A DNA stretch of 64,000 nucleotides from Otis tarda. Taxonomy: Eukaryota > Chordata > Aves > Otidiformes > Otididae. The notes under the pieces were generated by a model that was not told the DNA's origin, ran no database searches, and was given only the letters and a program-made list of their open reading frames with translations. Positions 1 through 11,589 of the stretch are shown in pieces; position 1 is the first letter of the stretch, and each line of letters begins with the position of its first letter. The translations under genes and the position numbers were made by a program. The DNA lies in contig CM048552.1 of the NCBI GenBank assembly GCA_026413225.1, positions 22,433,001 through 22,497,000 of the forward strand, given 5' to 3'.

Positions 1-3000
1 TGTACATATGAAATTAAAACCAAATAACTGCAGGTTTTTTCAAAATAGGGTGATTGGACTGGGCCCACAATAAGCAAGAAAGGAATTTCCTTCGACAAAA
101 GAATGGAGGCTCCACAGAATTAGCCAAGTCTATAGGCCATCACATAGGGGATTTTTGCATTTGACTGTTATACAGCACATTTACTTGTATGTTGGTCAAT
201 ATTGCAAAACTACTGCATAGTTTGGGTGAGAAAAAGAAAACATTTCAGTGGTCAGCAGAGTGAAATTAACTCCCTTTGGAGTTGAGAAAGATTCTCATAC
301 CTTCTTCTTTCATGATTGACCTACCAATGTTTAAAATGCCTTGTGAAAAATTAAAAAAAAAAAACCTTTATTTTTGCAGCTGTAATGTCACAAGGACAGT
401 AGCATCTGGTAGCTTAGTAATGCAGAACTCTAACATGTCTAGAAAAGGCACCTCCTTCCAGTACGTTACATGCATAGGGCAGTCCAGTCACTATTTGGGA
501 GAGCAGTAAGAGCTGGTCTCAGGCAGAGCAGGAATTTTGTAAACAGAAGAGACAATCTTTACCTGAAGTAGTGTATTAGAAACAAGAGTAAGTCTTAAAG
601 ATCAGCTTGGGAGTCAATCAGAAAAGCTACCGGCAATTTTCTCATTACACAAATGCAAAAGCAGACCTGAGCCAAACTATGGAAATACTGTTAGGGATTA
701 TTTGCAAACATTGCCTTAAGCAGGAATGTCTTAATGGTAAGCTTTTAGACTAGGTTGTCTAGGCTCCCTCTAAAACAAGTATCCAAGGAGAACTGAATAT
801 CCTTGGGAAGTACCTGTCTCTCTGCAGTGGTCACCACGGCTGCCTAGACTGCTACCTTTGAATGAACACTTTACTTTCAGACAGTTAATTTAAGTGGCAT
901 GTCTGCTATCTTCACCATTCAAGCTTTCCTGTAAAACAACACCAAAGTGATCAGGGCCACCGCTGGTCACATTCACTTTGGTATGTCCATCCCTGCAGCC
1001 AACAAGAGAAGATACATTGCAAGAGATTTAGTGTCTATGCAGCTGAAACAGGATCTTATCATCGAAAGCATCCAGCTTCAGTACAGCTATTGTTGCTTCA
1101 GGATCTCATATGAACTTATCATTGGAGGTGGTGTTTTGTCTTAGCTACACTTAGGTTTTCAGCTCCTGCCACACCTGTAAAATTTTAATTCATTTTCAGT
1201 CTGAGGACATATTCAAAAAGTTCATCTTAAGACTTTGCTGCAATAAAAAGCACACTGTATAAATCAACCTTTCCTACAGAAAAGACTTTTCCACTGGAGG
1301 AAAGTGAAGAGAGTAATGTTACGATGTTCTCTCAGTTGAATGGCTGTTTCTGGCTGCAGTCTGGAGGGTATTAAAGGAAAAGCAGATGTCTGAATAGATC
1401 TGTGTTTCTATTTCACAGCCAAAGCAAGTCACTAAATGCTTTAGGAAAGCTGCCTTGCCACCTCTGCATTTGGAGCTGCAGAGCTGCTTGGAATAAGAAT
1501 ATATCTAATAAATGTGCAATCTGCACAATGAAGCTTTGATATCAGAGGAGCCAAGCAGAATTTGTCCTCTTCAGGGCACCTAAAAATGTTGAGTTTCAGT
1601 ACAGCAGATATGTCTCTTACACCATATTTTCCTCCTGTAAATTGCCCTTTGAACATCTTGGGGAAAAAAAAAAACACATTCAGATGGAAAATATTTTTTT
1701 ATTTATCAACTTGTTCCAGACCCTCACTCCCCACCCATATTCCTGATTCCACATGAGCAATTCCACATGGTTTCAGGATTTGTTATTAATCATTTTTTAG
1801 TTGACTTTATTTCCTTGTTACACAACAGGAAGTAAGGACGTTTGACAGGAGTACTCAGTGAAATAAAGGCCAAATGTTTGATAATCAGTACAGTGTGTAA
1901 TAGTATTCTCAACAGTTGAGCATAAATACTGATAGCATGGAAAAAATACTTCAGTTCTTTCCACTAAACTGTTTCCTTCTAGGCTGGATTTCCACATGAC
2001 AGTTTTAAATAGCTATCAAACCAAAGACAAAGTCCTCAGACAAACAGGAAAGTTATCTCCAAGTCAAACACAGAAAGCATTTCTTAGAGATATTTAAGGA
2101 ATATGGTCTGTCGTGGTAAGATCATCAGAGCGGTATCAGAAAAATAAGGGAATTACAAAGAAAGATAATGTAACAAAGCTGAGAAACCTTCTTCCATTCT
2201 TCACTTCTCAAAAACTTTTGCTTATGCTTTAAAAACATAGGTTACAAATAAGAAAATCTGAAATACTTGTTCTACAGGTACACAAGGTACGATGAAAGTA
2301 CTCATTTATAGCATATTGTATATAAAATATTAGTTTAGAAGGAAAATGTGAACCTGATTATCTAACTAAGTGATCCAAGACATTTTTTGTTTTGTAATAC
2401 TGGGAAATGAGGAATCAAAATCCAGCTTCTTTTGGACATGGTAGAATAGGCTTAACCTGCTAAATTCTCCGCTCATGAAAATAACCTCACAGTAATTTGC
2501 AGAAACTACTAACATGAGAGATGACCAGTTAGTTAAGATTTGCAAGTTACACCAAAATACAACTCGATGTTGAGAAGACACTAAGGACCTTGAAAATGTG
2601 TTGTTAAATTCAATGCAAGGAATGCACACTCTTCATTCTAGGGGAAAAACAAAAAAGGAAAGCACATTTTTTTTTTCTCTGAAGTGTGAGAGAGTTCATT
2701 GCATTCATATGTAGCTGGAGTTATATAACAAATTAACCATTCGTTTACAGCTTGTGGACGTGACTGTCACAGTCCAAACAGCACTGATACGAACAAATGA
2801 ACAAAACCAAGATACTTTATTCTGAATAGCCTCTTCTGACAAGGGAAAAGCCAAAGACTGCCTCAAAGCAAAGATGGTAGCCCCTCCTCAACCACATGAC
2901 TTGCATAACTTCTGCAAGGCTGCATCTTTTTCCTATCTTTGAACAAGGGCTTTTGAGAGCATCTCTACTCTCTCTGCAGTTGTAGGTTGCTCCCACTGTT

Positions 3001-6000
3001 CTAGGTTGCCTCTGAAAAAGTATCCTTAAAGGAAGACCATTTTTCAGAACTCAGGGTCTACCAAATCATGCATCCATGGGCTGCACTAATTACTGATTTG
3101 TTTACAGCGTAGGAATAGGTGTTTTGCAAAGGGCTAGGGGAATAAAAAGATGCACTGGAACAGCTGAGCAGACACGTCTAATGAGTGAGAGCAAGGAGGG
3201 GAAATACTGGGGAGAAAGCAGGGGGCAGGTGATAATAATGTGAATATCATGCTTAGCAAATCTGAAATTGTTCCAGGGCTCTTGAAGGTTGTCTTGTTAC
3301 TTTACAAACTTCTTACTTCCACTGCTTATTTGTCCCCCTTTGTCCTCTAGCAAGGCAGCTACCTCTGATGCCAGGCTGCACTGTGGTACAATGAAAAGAG
3401 AGCAAGAGGAGAGCGAGCACAGGAGCAAGAGCTGTCTTCAGTGGGGACAAGGAAAGGGGAGAGACAGGAACCTGATATTCCTGCTGGCTAGTACAAAATT
3501 CACTCAGACATTGCTTCTGTTCTTTAGAGAGGCCCATAATACATTTTCAGGATTAACAACTCTTGTCAGCTCCAGTTTTAAGCTGTACATTGGATGAATA
3601 CCTGTGTGTCATGGCCTTTGCTGAGTTTCCATCACCGTATGTCTGACCGTGAAAACCTGAAGAAACAAATTCAAATGCAGGTTGCCACTTTGTTTTCATT
3701 ATGATTCACATATTTATTCTCACATTAACTGACTTGGGTAATTGTTTCATTCAGAATAGATATGTATCTTTTTTAATAGGTGAAATAATGTCTCAAAACG
3801 TTTGGCTACATTAAACAGAATCCAGAAAAGCGGACAAAGGAAAAATAAAATTTAAAAAGAACACAAAATTTTGCCTCTAAGTCAATGCTATTAAAGGAAA
3901 TTAAATGCAAAAGGAAATATTTTTCCCATTTCCATCCTCTGTAGAGCAAATAAGGCTAAGCCGTTCTAATTCCAAAGCACAGGTACTGATAGAAAAAAAA
4001 TGCAATGCATTCTACATGCAGAAAACACCTCTTGCAGCTGGAAAAAGAGTAGCCTTCATAATAGTTAGCTACACTGATATTTTTATAATATCTACTGTCA
4101 TCACTGGAATCTTGGTTTTGAGAAAGAAAATACTTTTTAATAACATCATGGCTCTTTTGGACACACTGACACTGCTTGGTGTCTGTAATAGTGATACTTA
4201 ACAGTGTAACAATTCTATTTCACAAAGATGTATGCAGCAAATATTTTCACTGTTTCACTATGCCATTGTAAGATTATTTCTCATTTAATTTGACATTTTG
4301 TATAATCCAAATTCTCACAAATTATGGACAAATCTTAGATTTAATAATCCCTTTACCTTTATGTGGATTGTTTTCCTTAACATCTTAGGTTCAAATACAA
4401 TAGCATCTCAGTATAAGAAATATCATCCCTCAGTGACATTATCTTTAAGAAACTTTAATCATTTCCCAATTTTAAAAACTTAGTGCTTGAGAAAATATCT
4501 TTGTTATAGAAAATAAGCATTTAAGAATATTAAAGACCTTAGCAGTTACATTACTGTTACATTAAAAATCTTACATATGAGAAGCAGTTGATGGCTCCTG
4601 ATAAGTCATTAAGAACACAGGAATCACAGCAATGAGTCAAACCTACCCAGTTCAGTGTTCCTCCTCTGACAATGACTTGTACCATCTGCCTTAGAGGGAG
4701 GTTTTGGGAACCCCCTCCTGGTCACCTGACAGAGATGGAATTATCCATCCACTAATGTGGACCACATTAACCCCAAAAATATAAAGTATGGCAGAATTCA
4801 TGAAGCATGAGGTTAATATCCTCTATACAACAATATATTACAGCTCTATATTCTTGATATGTGCAGTTTCTCATATTTTTTTCTGAATCTCCACAAATTC
4901 CTGATCAGAACAAAAACTTGTGTCAAAAAAGTTCCACATTTAAATTAAATACTGGGCCCAAAAAGCTCTTTAGTCAATTTTTGGTGTTCCACTATTTTCA
5001 TTTAATCCGCAGACTCATTCTCTCCTTCTATATATAAGGTAGAGGGGAATTCCCAGACTGTCGTCTCTCGAGCCTTTCATTACATGCTGTTGTCATACCC
5101 TTCACATTTGTTAAAAGGAAAATATGAGTCAGGAAAATGCATCCAGACTACACGAATCACAACACTGATTATTTAATTGGTTCACCTTGAGTGGGCTTGT
5201 TTTGAGTTTTAAGTGGCGAAGAAACCTGAACTAGCATTATGCAAATACTTGCACAAAGAACGACATTTAGACTACAAATTCAAGCCACCTCCTTTGTAGT
5301 ATCAGGCTTCCAGATCAGAAGCTATATTTAACTGACAGGTATTCTTAGACAACAGAGACAATCTGTGATCATTGGAGTCACTGTTTTTACAGTGAACTGG
5401 GAGGGGAGGTTGGTTGTTTGGGTGGGTCTGGGGAGGTGTTTTTGGCAATGCTCAGACTGAGCCTTCTTTCAGCTAGACTCCTTTTAGACTCTTTAGTTCT
5501 AAACAAGTCAATCCACTCCTGCGCTCTTCACTGTAAACCCCACAGCCTTAGTTCACTCCATACTCACTAAATTCTACAAAGCTTTACTTTCAGGGCTTGG
5601 AGAGTTCAGAATATTCTGACTCCATGAGTGTATCTGGGAGAACCTCAAATCATAATAATATCCTCACCGTATTTCTGCAGTGGAGGGAAGTTCTACTGTT
5701 CCCTTTGCAGATGTGGGGATTTAACCATAGGGCTGTGCTGCAGTCTCTGTAATGACAGCACTGTCTGCCTACTTACCAAGGATTGCTTTTAAGTAGTTAC
5801 CTGATGGACTGACAGCAAGCTAAATATAGGTGTGGCATGTGGAACCTGGCACAGGATGGAAAATTCACCCAGGAAACAGAGAAAATAGACAGCCACACAA
5901 GTTGCCCTTGCAGTAGCTAATTAAAAGCTAGGTGAGGCATACGAGTCCACTGCCTATAAAAGAAGCTGAGCATGTCTAACTCACATGCAGACATCTACAT

Positions 6001-6110
6001 TCAGTCAAGAGAATCCCACCTCAGTTTCCCAATGAAAACACACTTCACCTGAGATGCTCTCTTCTAAACAGTCAAGACCCAATTCTTCTTTTGTTATCAT
6101 TCATACTTAC
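1..6110. other. Probable IL17REL 3' intron(s) or UTR; no firm exon
   Basis: AT-rich and without any recognised repeat or protein. Exon 15 ends in phase 1, so another exon must follow. The only candidate with two good splice sites and an open matching phase is 3602-3656 on the minus strand (see findings). The longest plus-strand ORFs (3289-3597 and 3905-4201) lack protein character. Confidence 0.5.
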
Positions 6111-6168
6111 CGCAGTGGATATCACAGATATGCAGTGGAACTGTATAGTCTACATCTGTCCTCCAGCC
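6111..6168 (-). CDS. IL17REL: IL17REL coding exon 15, end of ectodomain
   Basis: Acceptor TTTCTTTTAAAAG, donor CG|GTAAGT. It reads GWRTDVDYTVPLHICDIHC plus one base (phase 1). It matches human IL17RE VWRSDVQFAWKHLLCPD, the last ectodomain strand before the membrane segment. The following exon could not be identified in 1-6110, so whether a membrane segment or SEFIR domain follows is unknown. Confidence 0.85.
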
Positions 6169-7228
6169 CTTTTAAAAGAAATAATTTAGGCTTATTCCCC
6201 TTTCAGCAGAACTGTTACTAAACACTTGTGTAGACAAAATGAGATGGCTTTACTAGTTTACTCAAGTGACTGCTTTTTTAATCTGTTTTTAAATAAATGC
6301 ATATGGAGACTGCTGGTCTAGTGTATATTTAGTGAGTTGCAATCACCTTTAGGTTTCTAAATTATAAAGTTAATTGGGGAAAGAAGAAGAATAATTTGGG
6401 GGAGGGGAAGAACTGTATTCTGACAGATTATGTCTTATTTATAAAATAAATGATTTATGCAGGAAAGCATTAATTTTACCATCAAATCTGATTTTTCACT
6501 AGGGAAAGAACAGCTCTCATTATGAAGAAGGCCCATGCCAATCCCACTTTCATCTTGCCCCTTTATTCCTCGCAGCAGAAAGGGAAGCTGACAAGGGCCT
6601 CCCAGGGAAGATGCTGGAGCCTCACAGTTGCAGGTGTCAGCCTCTCTCGTCCCACTGTCTGCTGAGAGCATTAACTCCAGAGATGAATAAACCTATCAAC
6701 TTCATGCTCATTTTCTATTAATGTTGTCTTAATAAAGTTCAGCTACGGAAGCACTGTGCAAAAATGTCAGAGATAATTTGCTCAGCTCTGCTTTCAGGAA
6801 TGCTAATCCTAGCATACTGTGTGCTTACTGTGTTGTTTCCTATGTGCCTAAGCTTTTCCAGATAATGTCAATGTTTGAAAAATTCATCTATGATTTACTT
6901 GGATCTTTTGATACCTTGGAAATTTTTATTACAAATGAACATATAAAGACAGGATTAGCAATTTCCTGATGATATCCCTTTATCTGCTGTTGACAAAGAA
7001 GCAAAATCATGGAGAGCAACTTCTCTGTTAATTAATGTCATCTCAACAAGAGGTGGTGGCAGCACATCAAGCTATAAATAATGCTCTTTGCCAACTCTGT
7101 TCACACAGTAATCAGATTTGGCTGGGAGGAGAAAGCAGCGAGAGTGCCTGCTGATTTTCTTCGGTGGGTTTTTTTTCTAATGATTTGTTTATTTTGTACA
7201 GAGTACCTGGCAAAATCAAGACACATAC

Positions 7229-7288
7229 CTGAATGCAAATTGTTGACTCACACATTTCCCGTGACATAGTGATTGATACAGAATCTCC
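7229..7288 (-). CDS. IL17REL: IL17REL coding exon 14
   Basis: Acceptor TTTTTCTCTATTCATTAG, donor CAG|GTATGT, 20 codons, phase 0 at both ends. It reads GDSVSITMSREMCESTICIQ. In IL17RE and IL17RC the corresponding strand ends in a cysteine pair followed by V/QxWRSDV. Here the next exon begins GWRTDV, so the join is CIQ-GWRTDV. Confidence 0.85.
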
Positions 7289-9737
7289 CTAATGAATAGA
7301 GAAAAATTGAAAACTATTATTTTACATACCCTGGAACAATGAAAATGTATTGTGTCTCTCCAGCTCTTTGGTTTGCTTGCCAACAATGCTATATGTTCCT
7401 CTGTGTCAGAAAATTAATAAAGTATATATTCATTATGGAAGGTTATTTATCTTCAGAGCTATTCCTGGATGTCAATTACTATAAGCAGCTGGTCTAGTTT
7501 TGCCAAGCACAATGTGGGCAGCACAGGAAGAGGGCTAATGTTCCTGCATTTTATGAAGCATCATAAGGCAGGACACCCTCCCCGCCGTGGCTGCTCACAC
7601 CAGGTAGGCCAAGGAGCATCTTCACTTCTTTTCCCTGGTGTACATGAGTTGAAGAAATGACCCTTTCTTTACAGTTCTTCTGGATTTCCCATCACATTGT
7701 ATGCTGAGAACAAGTTCAGCCTTAGGGTGAAGTTGTCCTAAATGACTGTTCTGACACTTAACATTTGTTTGTTTATGGTTTGTCCTCAAAATAACGTTAG
7801 TTACTCCACTAATAGCTATGAATCTTACACCACTCTCTTTAGTGTGGCAAACTCCTAAAATAATTTGGGGCAAATTAGGTGAATGTGTTCTTTTTTGAGC
7901 ACGACTGAACAAAGATTACTAGGTAGAGAATGAACACTGGATCTGGGAACATAGAGCTAAGTCTTGATGAAAACTGTGTATATTGCTCATGGTGTTGAGA
8001 CAGGAAGTGTATGTAATTTTTGTGGGCTCCCATTCTGTCACAGTAGCAGAGGACATAACAGCTTTGTACTGGAGAAAACAGCATTTTTAAATGCATCAAT
8101 GCCCTTCATGAAACACAGACTTCAATACCTAGCTGTGATTTGTTGGTGCTCCACCATTACCTTTCTCATTTAGCAATTCACACAGGGAACCTTTAAAACA
8201 GGAAAGTCTAAACTCCACAGATTTCATGTGAAATAAGCCGGTTGAAGGGAAATGCCACTGTAAGTGTTCGCTGAACATAGTGTTTGACAACTCTTCTACC
8301 ATACAGGTCTCCTTCTCTGCCAGTAATACAGCATTTCCCTAGATACCTTGTCCGATTAGGACAGACTCTTGATAGCGTCACCAATGCCCTCTGTGGTCTG
8401 TGTTGTTTAGGATAGTTGGTTTCTCGCAGGCCTTTCCCCATGATTATTCAGCTCTGGGGTCTTCTGCAGGAGCAGTTACCATGTTCCACTTAAGCATGTC
8501 CTCAGCTTGAGCAACAAAGCTGAGCTGGGAAACTCTGCTTTTAACAGCTGCTCTGTTATATTCAGCACCAGAGATGTACTAAAGACATAAATTGATTCAT
8601 TAGAAAATAAATTCAGCTTTCAGTGTCCTCCCCTTTGAGTTTAAGACATCCTTATTCATAGCTGCCTGCTTCTCAGCTACCCCCTAACATGTGCACCCTG
8701 CACACTGAAAGCATCAGAGGTACTCAAAAATATCACATTTGCAGCATGAACCTGCATACAGTGGCAAAGAAAGAAGTACAGCTGGAATATATCCTAAAAA
8801 GAGGACAGGTGTAGGAGCTACAGCATGCTTCTGTCTTCTAAAGCACATCCCTCTACAGCGGAGTGAAGTCAATGAGCACAGTCAGGAATAACAGTAGAAA
8901 TCACAACATTTGGATTTCTCAACTTTCTCAAAATCCATCATGTGACATCTTATATACCTGGTCAGTGAAGCAGACAGGAGGAGCACACATAAGGCTACTG
9001 AGGAGCTGGCTGCTGAACCAGCAGGATGCCTTTCAGCATGGTGGCCCTACTTGCTGCCCGGAGCTATCCTGCTAATATTCTCCTATTTGAAAAATAATGC
9101 TATGGCCACTCTTCTGCTCTTCAACCCCACTTCCCAGATGTACCACTCAGTAGATCACAGGTCAGACCAACAAGGTAACTCTGTTAGGCAAAATGTATAA
9201 GATATAGGCTTAGTTGCAAGAGAGGAATGAGGCTCCCATTTCATGACTAGTTGCTGCCTGAAACAGAAATCTCACCCTCCCATAATCTTTTCCCTCTCTC
9301 CCACTGCTTTGCTGGAAAAAGCAGTTGTGTAGTCACACAGTCAACTGGCTCAAAAAGCTAATTTGGCTGAAAACTTTTTTGTGTGTTGAGTTTGTTTTGG
9401 CAGCTGTGAGATTTAGAGTGGCTCAAGATCATCATGGATTTATGCCACAAGTCTTACATTTCATTATGTGAGATTTGCCAGGTCAGCTGTATCAGTGACC
9501 CATTTATGAAATATTAATAGTAACATTTGCTGTATACATAATAGAAATAGTACACCACAAAAATTATGTTAAAAGAATATTAAAGTTTCACTCAATAGTC
9601 ACTTCCTTTGATGTGACTCATTTGACTTCAGGATCTTTATTTATTTCTTGTTTCAGTATGAGATCAGAATTAGAACGTCATGCTTTAAAAATGTTCCAGT
9701 AATTGTTCCAATATGTACATGCATGAATTTATTAATG
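7289..9737. other. IL17REL intron 13-14, non-repeat part
   Basis: No further exon fits the phase of exons 13 (ending phase 0) and 14 (starting phase 0), so none is needed. No repeat family was recognised before the CR1 copy at 9738. Confidence 0.6.
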
Positions 9738-10270
9738 CTACTCCGCTCTTGTGAGACCCCTACCTGGAGTACTGCATCCAACTCTGAAGCCCCCAACAGA
9801 AGAAGAATGTGGACCTGTTGGAGAGGGTCCAAAGGAGGGCCACAAAGATGATCAGAGGGCTGGAGCACCTCTCCTATGAGGACAGGCTGAGAGAGTTGGG
9901 GCTGTTCAGCCTGGAGAAGATCTTACAGCAGCCTTCCAGTGCCTAAAGGGGGCCTAGAGGAAAGCTGGAGAGGGACTTTTGACAAGGGCATGTAGTGACA
10001 GGACAAGGGGTAATAGCTTTAAACTGAAAGAAGGTAGATTTAGATTAGACATAAGGAAGAAATTCTTTACTATAAGGGTGGTGAGACACTGGAATAGGTT
10101 GCCCAGAGATGTTGTGGATGCCACATCCTTGGAGGTGTTCAAGGCCAGGCTGGATGGGGCTTTGAGTGACCTGGTCCAGTGGAAGGTGCCCCTGCCGATT
10201 GCAGGGGGGATGGAAACAGATGATCTTTGAAGTCCTTTCCAACCCAAACCATTCTATGATTCTATGATTC
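9738..10270 (+). mobile_element. CR1 LINE, 3' fragment with 8-bp tail repeats
   Basis: Starts at the part of ORF2 reading CTTGTGAGACCCC-ACCTGGAGTACTGCATCC and runs to the tail ATTCTATGATTCTATGATTC, the CR1 hallmark. A deletion is visible after CTGGAGAAGATCTTACAG (about 9925). It is 5' truncated and lies in the IL17REL intron between exons 13 and 14. The ORFs in it are remnants of the reverse transcriptase C-terminus and its antisense. Confidence 0.95.
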
Positions 10271-10359
10271 AAGGTGCAAAGTCATAAATAGAATAATAAA
10301 TTAATGCAGTTAGATATGTTTAAAAGTCTTACAATGTTTAAGAAATAATATATACAAAC

Positions 10360-10505
10360 CACAGAGATTGAATGGTGTATCCCAACAGATTCACATGAAG
10401 CCAGCTGCGTCCTGTTACACACAAGCACTGAGAATCGTGCCTTCATTTGGGATGTGAAGAAAACATGTATTTGTTCTGCAACTGCAGCAGTTCTCATTTT
10501 CCAAG
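10360..10505 (-). CDS. IL17REL: IL17REL coding exon 13
   Basis: Acceptor CCCTGATATCAG, two bases closing an Ala codon, then WKMRTAAVAEQIHVFFTSQM, KARFSVLVCNRTQLASCESV and GIHHSISV. It matches the order of IL17RE WNVSMDTQAQQLILHFSS-MHATFSAA. NRT is a glycosylation sequon. The donor GTG|GTTTGT is weaker than the others but fits phase 0 of exon 14. A CR1 copy ends only about 90 bp below it, in the next intron. Confidence 0.88.
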
Positions 10506-10836
10506 CTGATATCAGGGGAAAAGACTTACTTTTAGATGTACAAGGACCATATATTATATTCAAAATTGTTATATATAGAAGTCTTTTTAATTAATTAAGT
10601 GTCATCAAATGATATGCAAGTAATTATTTTGATTCCACAAGTTAATTTTTGTACTGATAAACACTTGATCTACTGGGGATACATAGAAGTAACAAGCTGT
10701 TAAATCTCTTTGCCATAATTTACAAGATATAGTGATGTGAACACATTTCACTTGCTTACTGGAGAAAGCTCATATCTAGTGGTTGATTTCAATATTTTTC
10801 ACAGTTTAATATTATGTAATTAAAAAATACATTTAC

Positions 10837-10894
10837 CTGGAAATTCTCCATGAGCAAATGGACATTTAACCCAAGAGCCTTGCTTGATTGTAAA
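10837..10894 (-). CDS. IL17REL: IL17REL coding exon 12
   Basis: Acceptor TCTCTGCTTTCAG, donor CAG|GTAAAT. It reads FTIKQGSWVKCPFAHGEFP plus one base (phase 1). It corresponds to the FSFGNSSHVECPHQTG region of IL17RE. The last G completes an Ala codon before Trp in exon 13. Confidence 0.9.
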
Positions 10895-11544
10895 CTGAAA
10901 GCAGAGAAGGAAAACTGAATTTTCAATTTCAATCTGTGGCTACAGATTCAACTAGAGATGATCAGTGCTTTCCAGAAAGTTACAAAAGGTAAATTCACAG
11001 CTTTCCTGCTCTACGGTGTCTTCCAACCCTTGATCTAAATTAGGTCCCCCAATTCTTCAGGTATTTATACACATACTTATTTTAGAGAATATGTAGTTTT
11101 ACTGACTGAAAAGTAATTGAAAAGAAAAGAATAATATGCCTATATCAACCTTATGTGGCATTTTTTTCTCAACTAGAAAAATAAAAGGTACTCCAATAAA
11201 TGCAGTGTATCCATCATTTTTATTATCAAATATTTAATACAGAAAACTTCATGTGTTAAGTTTAGTGCATGCTTAAGAGTTTGCCTTGACCTAAACCATT
11301 ATTTCCCTGCTTTTCTTAAGCAGAGGAAACAGCGGCACAATCTGACCTATTTCCTATCTGTCGTTGGTGTTGCACTTCCAAAGAACCTCATTTTAATCTA
11401 ATCTTTCACATTTCCTTCATTCTTACTTCCCATTCATCAGTTATTTAACAAAATACTGATCCTAAAGAATATTAGGAACTCATTTTTTTTAGCGCTGACA
11501 GAAATAGGGCAGTTAATAGATGTTTTACAAAGAAATCTGTTTAC

Positions 11545-11589
11545 CTTCATACAAAGTCTTGGGTGAGTGTCCACACGAGAATATTTAAC
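11545..11589 (-). CDS. IL17REL: IL17REL coding exon 11, 45 bp
   Basis: Fifteen codons, phase 0 at both ends: VKYSRVDTHPRLCMK. It matches human IL17RE EKVDLHPQLCFKF closely in pattern (VD-HP-LC-K). Acceptor TTTTCAAGCAG, donor AAG|GTAAAC. Confidence 0.93.

Noticed and set aside
947..1144. Plus-strand ORF with SIPAANKRRYIARDL
   Set aside because: Considered as a processed pseudogene, but no parent protein was recognised and no poly(A) tail or flanking duplication is visible.
3905..4201. Plus-strand ORF with a membrane-like run (FIIVSYTDIFIISTVITGIL)
   Set aside because: Opposite strand to IL17REL, no splice sites that fit, and T-rich codons alone give hydrophobic residues.
8475..8575. Minus-strand open segment with splice-like borders (YISGAEYNRAAVKSRV)
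   Set aside because: Exons 13 and 14 join directly in phase 0 with matching protein order, leaving no place for it.
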